A DNA stretch of 60,000 nucleotides from Adiantum capillus-veneris (taxonomy: Eukaryota > Streptophyta > Polypodiopsida > Polypodiales > Pteridaceae), in contig CM043950.1 in the NCBI GenBank assembly GCA_014529385.2, positions 82,472,843-82,532,842 of the forward strand, in the 5' to 3' direction. Below the pieces are notes generated by a model, which worked only from the letters and a program-made list of their open reading frames with translations, made no database searches and was not told the origin of the DNA. Position 1 is the first letter of the stretch. Every line of letters begins with the position of its first letter. Shown piece by piece: positions 55,653-60,000 of the stretch. A program made the position numbers and the translations under genes.

Positions 55653-56500
55653 TGTTGGACGGGATAGACTCACACACCCATGAAGTGCATGCAAACACTA
55701 CCTAGATCAACATAATGTCAATCGAGGACACAGATGACACGATAGACACACGGAGGAAATCTCTTAAGCTTGTCAGGCTGAGACCATCCTACACATACAA
55801 CACTCTGGAAGGCCAACTAAACCACAATCAAGAACCTCACTGCTCTCAACTACACCACCTAGCCACATACACACATGCTAAAGGTAACTCGCCTAATCAT
55901 GCCAGATTCGTACGAAACTTAAGGAACACCATCCCCTCACTAGGATACACCTGTCCCTAAGCTTCTACACTCAAAACCCTCACTCAAAACCCTTATGCGG
56001 AAAACGCGTAGGATGACAGAGCCGAATTTTGAAAGTGACCGAAACTGAAATTTATGAGTACCTATGCGTAGCTTATGTCGCCACGATTCTATAGACTACC
56101 AGCACGCAGAAAACATACATCGTTTGATACACTTACGGCCACAAATAGCTCGTAGATGCGTCGGCGTGTGCGCTTCGTCTCGCGTGGAATTCTTGGCATC
56201 GTCGCGTAGCTCTCCTCGAGCCTACAACAATGGTGCAGTCGGATCTCCAATGTGTTGAGAGAGCCGGGCGTAGCGAGAGGATGAAGCTTACACTCACTCT
56301 CTTTCTCTCTCACACACAGTAGACGACAGCACTCAAGTTTGATTATGATTAAAGTTGTTGAGATGTAGAGAGAAAGAGAGAGAGAGATGAGACAAGAGAC
56401 ACACCATATACGCTCCCAAAGACTGATTCATATTGAGGACAAAATACAAATATATAGGTGAGACCAAGTTGAGTAGAGTGAGCCATATATAGCTCCAACA
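55653..56500 (-). repeat. 3' LTR of copia element D
   Basis: On the minus strand it begins TGTTGGAGCTATATATGG (56500) and ends CTATCCCGTCCAACA (55653), about 848 bp. GAGTGGGGG on its right is the polypurine tract. A TATA-like CTATATATTTG (minus) lies near 56446-56460. Its left edge lies against the first ATG of the DUF7869-like gene, so the element probably landed in that gene's 5' region. The 5' LTR is outside the window. Confidence 0.7.
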
Positions 56501-56748
56501 CCCCCACTCAAACAAAGGTCTCTAGCTTTGGATGAAAAAACCCTTGGGGAGTTCAAGGGAAAAACCCAAGCCCCTATACAATGTGAAAATATGAACCATC
56601 GATGATGATGTGAAAGTGAATTGTGCATCTATGTACAAATATTCAAGTGACTTAGAGATCACAATGTGCAAATGTGGAGTGTGCATAGTGCATGGTACCT
56701 AAAAGATTACAATGTCATATGTACAAAGCTATTACAATAGCAAAGAAG

Positions 56749-57537
56749 CTAATCTAGAAAGAGTGAGGTCGAAGCAACTCCAAGCTCCGAGCGCAAGAGG
56801 ATGAAACGTGGCTCGTTGAGGCCTTTGGTCAAAATGTCTACAATCATCTGGTCACTTGGACAGTGTTCAACCATAATGGTTCCTTTGTGTACTTCATACC
56901 TGACATAATGATAATGGATAGCAATGTGCTTTGACTTATTATGTTGAACATAGTCTTTTGCAAGACTAATAGCACTTTGGTTGTCACACCGCAAGGGTGT
57001 GCTAGAAAGAGGAGAGTGACCAATATCAACCAGCATTTGTCGAAGCCAAATCAACTCACGAGCTGCAAGTGATGCCGCAACATATTCTGACTCAGTCGTA
57101 GAAACTGCAACACAACGTTGTTTCTTGCTAGTCCAAGAAACAAGACAACCATTTATAAAGAAGCAATTTCCACTAGTAGATCGCATAGATAAATGTGAGC
57201 TTGACCAGTCTGCATCTGTGTAACTCAAAAGAGAAAGAGATTGCATAGAATCCGATGTGAGTTGTCGTCGATAGACTAAACCAAAATCTGTAGTGCCTTT
57301 CAAGCATTTCAACACACGCTGTGCAGCAGACCAATGCTTAAGAGAAGGACATGCAAGATGTTGTCCAAGATAATAAGCAGCAAACAGAATATCAGGACGA
57401 GTGTTCATGCCAACAAACTGAAGACATCCAATCAAGTTAGCATAAGGTTGATTTGTGACAAGTTGACCGCCATTGTCAGAAGTGTTCTTCGTAGAGCTCG
57501 CAAGACAAGGTGTGTTGGCTGAATGTGTAGATTCCAT
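56749..57537 (-). CDS. pol: Copia D RNase H region
   Basis: Open for 262 codons on the minus strand: YANLIGCLQFVGMNTRPDIL, YTDADWSSSHLSMRSTSG (Asp), STTESEYVAASLAARELIWL (Glu), RCDNQSAISLAKD and KHIAIHYHYVRYEVHKGTIM, then TKGLNEPRF. This is a full copia RNase H. It is one frame off the upstream RT frame, with a gap near 57540-57600 where the RT end is disrupted. Confidence 0.92.
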   Translation of the reverse strand: MESTHSANTPCLASSTKNTSDNGGQLVTNQPYANLIGCLQFVGMNTRPDILFAAYYLGQHLACPSLKHWSAAQRVLKCLKGTTDFGLVYRRQLTSDSMQSLSLLSYTDADWSSSHLSMRSTSGNCFFINGCLVSWTSKKQRCVAVSTTESEYVAASLAARELIWLRQMLVDIGHSPLSSTPLRCDNQSAISLAKDYVQHNKSKHIAIHYHYVRYEVHKGTIMVEHCPSDQMIVDILTKGLNEPRFILLRSELGVASTSLFLD

Positions 57538-57596
57538 ACCAAATTTTTGAATAGTATCTGCAATAAACTTTGACTGTCAAAGGAATAAAATACCTT

Positions 57597-59357
57597 TTAT
57601 ACGGTTCCATGGATTTGAATGCCAAGACACGAGTGAATCTCTCCAAGATCCACCATATCAAATGCAGAAGACAATAACTTTTTCACTTGCTGAAGAAATC
57701 CCAAATCATTGGAAACAAGGATGGTATCATCCACATAAAGAGCAAGAATCACAAAACTGCTACCTTGGCGTTTTATGTATAAGTTGGGGTCTGACGAGCA
57801 AGAGATGAATCCTTTAGAGGTGAGAAAAAGATCAAATTTTGTATACCAGGCTCGCGAAGCTTGTTTGAGACCATATAGTGCCTTATGGAGTTGAGCAACA
57901 AGGTCTTCTTTACCTGGAATAACAAACCATTCTGGTTGTTCCATATAAATTTTCTCTTCCAAGTCACCATTAAGAAAAGCAGTTCGCACATCCATTTGAT
58001 GAGCTTCTAAATCAAATTGAACAGCAAATGCCAATAAAACTCGAACATTTGTAATGCGAACAACTGGTGAAAAAGTCTCTTGATAATCAACACCAACTAC
58101 TTGGGAGTAACCTTTTACAACTAAAAGCGCCTTGAACTTGTCAAAAGATCCATCTGCTTTTACTTTTGTCTTATACACCCACTTACATTTAATAGCTGTA
58201 CGACCAGGAGGTAATTCAGTTAGTATCCATGTACCTTTAGAGATAAGAGAATCGTACTCTGCTTCCATAGCCTCTTGCCATTGACCCTTTTGTGGTGAAG
58301 AGATAGCTTCATCATAAGTAATGGGATCTTCGGAAGTAGAAAAAGCATTATCAGCAATATCGTCATCATAAACATGACATGAGCCATGTTCAAAATCAAT
58401 CGGCAGATCAACAAAAATATCAATATCATCATTGGCAACATTCGGAATGGATGGTTGTGAAGAGGAAAGTTGCTCTATAGGAAGAGTTTCATCTTCTGAA
58501 AGAAATGGAAAAGCTTGAAGCAATGATTTAGTGTCATCAGAATCATCCATGGACCATGAGCCTCCCATAAGCTGTTCGTCAAAAGTAGCATCACGATTCA
58601 CAATTACTTTCTTGGAGGAAGGGTCATAGAATTTGTAGCCTTTGGAAGTGTCAGAATATCCAATAAAAATAACTTTAAGACCAGGAGCATCAAGCTTTGT
58701 TCGTGTTTCTTTGGGAATATGAATATAAGCAATACATCCAAAGGTTCGAAAATGAGATACAGAAGGAATGTCACCTGTCCATGCTGTGATGGGTATCTTA
58801 CAAGAGGGTGCAGTAGTAGGAAGATGATTCTGAATAAATACTGTTGTCAAAGTAGCTTCAGCCCAAAAAACACGAGATAAACCAGAATGAATCAGCATAC
58901 ATCTTACAACATTGAGAATAGTGCGATTCTTTCGTTCAGCAACACCGTTCTGTTGAGGCGAATATGAAATAGTGCGTTCATGATGAATTCCACTGTGAGC
59001 ACAGTAACTCACAAACTCTCGAGAAACATATTCGCCTCCATTGTCACTACGAAGCTTCTTAAGGCGACGACCAGTTTGAAGTTCCGCAGCCTTGTGGAAT
59101 TGTTTGAAAACAGATAAGGCTTCATATTTTTGTCTAAGTAGAAATACAGTCGTATACCTTGAGAAATCATCAATGAAAGTAATGAAGTAGCGATATTGTG
59201 ATCTCGAAGAAGGTAGAGGTCCACATATATCAGTATGAACAAGATCCAATATGTCATGAGAATGAGTTGTATTTGAAAGAGGAAAGGGTTTGCGATTGTG
59301 TTTCCCAAGAGCACAAAATTCACAAATTCCCATATGAGGATGGGCTTTAAGATCCAT
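57597..59357 (-). CDS. pol: Copia D integrase and reverse transcriptase
   Basis: Open for 586 codons on the minus strand. Integrase: ICEFCALGKHNRKPF (zinc), DLVHTDICGPLPSSRSQYRY (first Asp), LRSDNGGEYVSREFVSYCAH (second Asp), SPQQNGVAERKNRTIL (Glu). Next come FRTFGCIAYIHIPKETRTKL and KVIFIGYSDTSKGYKFYDPS. RT: KCKWVYKTKVKADGSFDKFK, FSPVVRITNVRVLLAFAVQF, MDVRTAFLNGDLEEKIYMEQ and ALYVDDTILVSNDL (catalytic Y-V-D-D). All catalytic acids are present, in contrast to copia A. The frame ends near IHGTV, where a stop or shift separates RNase H. Confidence 0.95.
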   Translation of the reverse strand: MDLKAHPHMGICEFCALGKHNRKPFPLSNTTHSHDILDLVHTDICGPLPSSRSQYRYFITFIDDFSRYTTVFLLRQKYEALSVFKQFHKAAELQTGRRLKKLRSDNGGEYVSREFVSYCAHSGIHHERTISYSPQQNGVAERKNRTILNVVRCMLIHSGLSRVFWAEATLTTVFIQNHLPTTAPSCKIPITAWTGDIPSVSHFRTFGCIAYIHIPKETRTKLDAPGLKVIFIGYSDTSKGYKFYDPSSKKVIVNRDATFDEQLMGGSWSMDDSDDTKSLLQAFPFLSEDETLPIEQLSSSQPSIPNVANDDIDIFVDLPIDFEHGSCHVYDDDIADNAFSTSEDPITYDEAISSPQKGQWQEAMEAEYDSLISKGTWILTELPPGRTAIKCKWVYKTKVKADGSFDKFKALLVVKGYSQVVGVDYQETFSPVVRITNVRVLLAFAVQFDLEAHQMDVRTAFLNGDLEEKIYMEQPEWFVIPGKEDLVAQLHKALYGLKQASRAWYTKFDLFLTSKGFISCSSDPNLYIKRQGSSFVILALYVDDTILVSNDLGFLQQVKKLLSSAFDMVDLGEIHSCLGIQIHGTV

Positions 59358-59378
59358 GCCATGAACAAGATCACGACG

Positions 59379-59966
59379 TTAAAGATCAATGAGTTTTGAG
59401 AAATCAGCATGAACAAAACGGTGATGCCATACTTTGCAATCATGATCACCTGGAGCAGTGAAAACATTTGCTACAGCATCGTTGAGAGAGAGTTCAAACA
59501 AATTACCATTTCGAGGAGCAGTGGCTATAGTCTGTCCATCTTTCTCAATTCGGCATTTGGTATGATCAAATCCAACAAACAGACCAAGATCAACAAGTCT
59601 AGCAACTGAAAGAAGATTTCGTTGAAGATCTAGTACATGTAATACTCCTTGCAAAATTCAAGTGGAAGAAGATAAGGTACCAATATATAAGTCTCCAATA
59701 CCCTTTACTTGACAAGTAGTATCATCAACAAGATAAACAACACGTTGAACTGGCAGTGGATGATAGTTATGGAGCCACTTAGACTGATATGTCATATTTC
59801 CTGTAGCACCAGAATCGACAATAAAAAGTGATCCATCGTGTACATGAAGTATTCTGTCTGGAGCAACTAAACATAGGACGCACCTTGTTTCTGGTACAAT
59901 GTTGTTTCGATGTTCAGTAGCATATGCTCTATTCCGATCTGTGTCGAATCGACGCTTATAGCACAT
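59379..59966 (-). pseudogene. pol: Copia D protease and pre-integrase, two in-frame stops
   Basis: Minus strand: LFIVDSGATGNMTYQSKWLH is the aspartic protease active site, and VLHVLDLQRNLLSVARLVDL, then DCKVWHHRFVHADFSKLIDL is the GAG-pre-integrase region. A TGA after TLSSST (about 59656) and a TAA after LIDL (about 59379) interrupt one continuous phase that joins the integrase frame; both are single-base changes from sense codons. They mark the element as a recent casualty. Confidence 0.9.
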
Positions 59967-60000
59967 ATGAGTGGGATGATCAGATCGTCCACAATATTCA
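59960..60000 (-). pseudogene. gag: Copia D zinc knuckle, cut by window edge
   Basis: The minus strand reads EYCGRSDHPTHMCYKRR: C-G-x3-H-x4-C, the last part of a CCHC knuckle. The first Cys and the rest of gag lie beyond the window. Confidence 0.7.

Overview
This window is repeat-rich nuclear DNA of a land plant. The evidence is two Ty1/copia elements, three Ty3/gypsy chromovirus fragments, a Tat-lineage gypsy element with two RNase H domains, initiator-Met tRNA primer sites (TGGTATCAGAGC) and spliceosomal GT-AG introns. A seed-free plant or gymnosperm would fit, but the species cannot be named from the sequence. I see no rRNA, tRNA, CRISPR or prokaryotic operon. Nearly every long reading frame carries stops, frameshifts or insertions, so this is mostly a layered repeat graveyard.

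Layout. 1-5262: decayed copia element, + strand. 5263-7690: extremely AT-rich DNA enclosing three G/C-rich foldback repeats. 7786-11950 and 21146-21772: one multi-exon gene of non-retroelement type. Its N-terminal part looks ParB-like (DGNHRL motif) and its C-terminal part looks like a permuted (class beta) amino DNA methyltransferase (a degenerate motif IV upstream, FAGCGG plus GLELDD at the end). It is broken by point lesions and by a young Tat element (11951-21145, minus strand, LTRs about 99% alike by eye, CTAC target duplication). 22651-34416: fragments of a gypsy family, including an LTR with its primer site, an integrase fragment split by a small non-autonomous LTR element, and a 1.8-kb palindrome of two truncated LTRs facing each other, then a gag-to-RNase H body on the minus strand.

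34417-38843: a third gypsy element with a duplicated chromodomain, an integrase whose catalytic Glu appears as Lys, and a triplicated 89-bp protease segment. 38844-39776: a copia-type LTR. 40243-45434: a non-autonomous LTR element with 2-kb LTRs, carrying an unknown reading frame and an antisense scrap of copia integrase. 45435-49650: a long coiled-coil reading frame, split by a 1.1-kb palindromic element at TTAA whose removal restores the frame. 49651-52990: nothing recognised. 53006-55652: a gene of the putative transposase-like family with the GHTHEDIDALFSR signature (DUF7869-like), broken by one TGA and a frameshift. 55653-60000: copia element, minus strand, running off the window.

The most interesting item is the ParB-like/methyltransferase gene: an architecture familiar from phage and bacterial DNA modification enzymes, here split over a dozen plant-style introns. 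It is a pseudogene in this copy, so intact relatives elsewhere in the genome are what matters. All coordinates and comparisons were made by reading; family names that rest on motifs rather than a search are marked as such.
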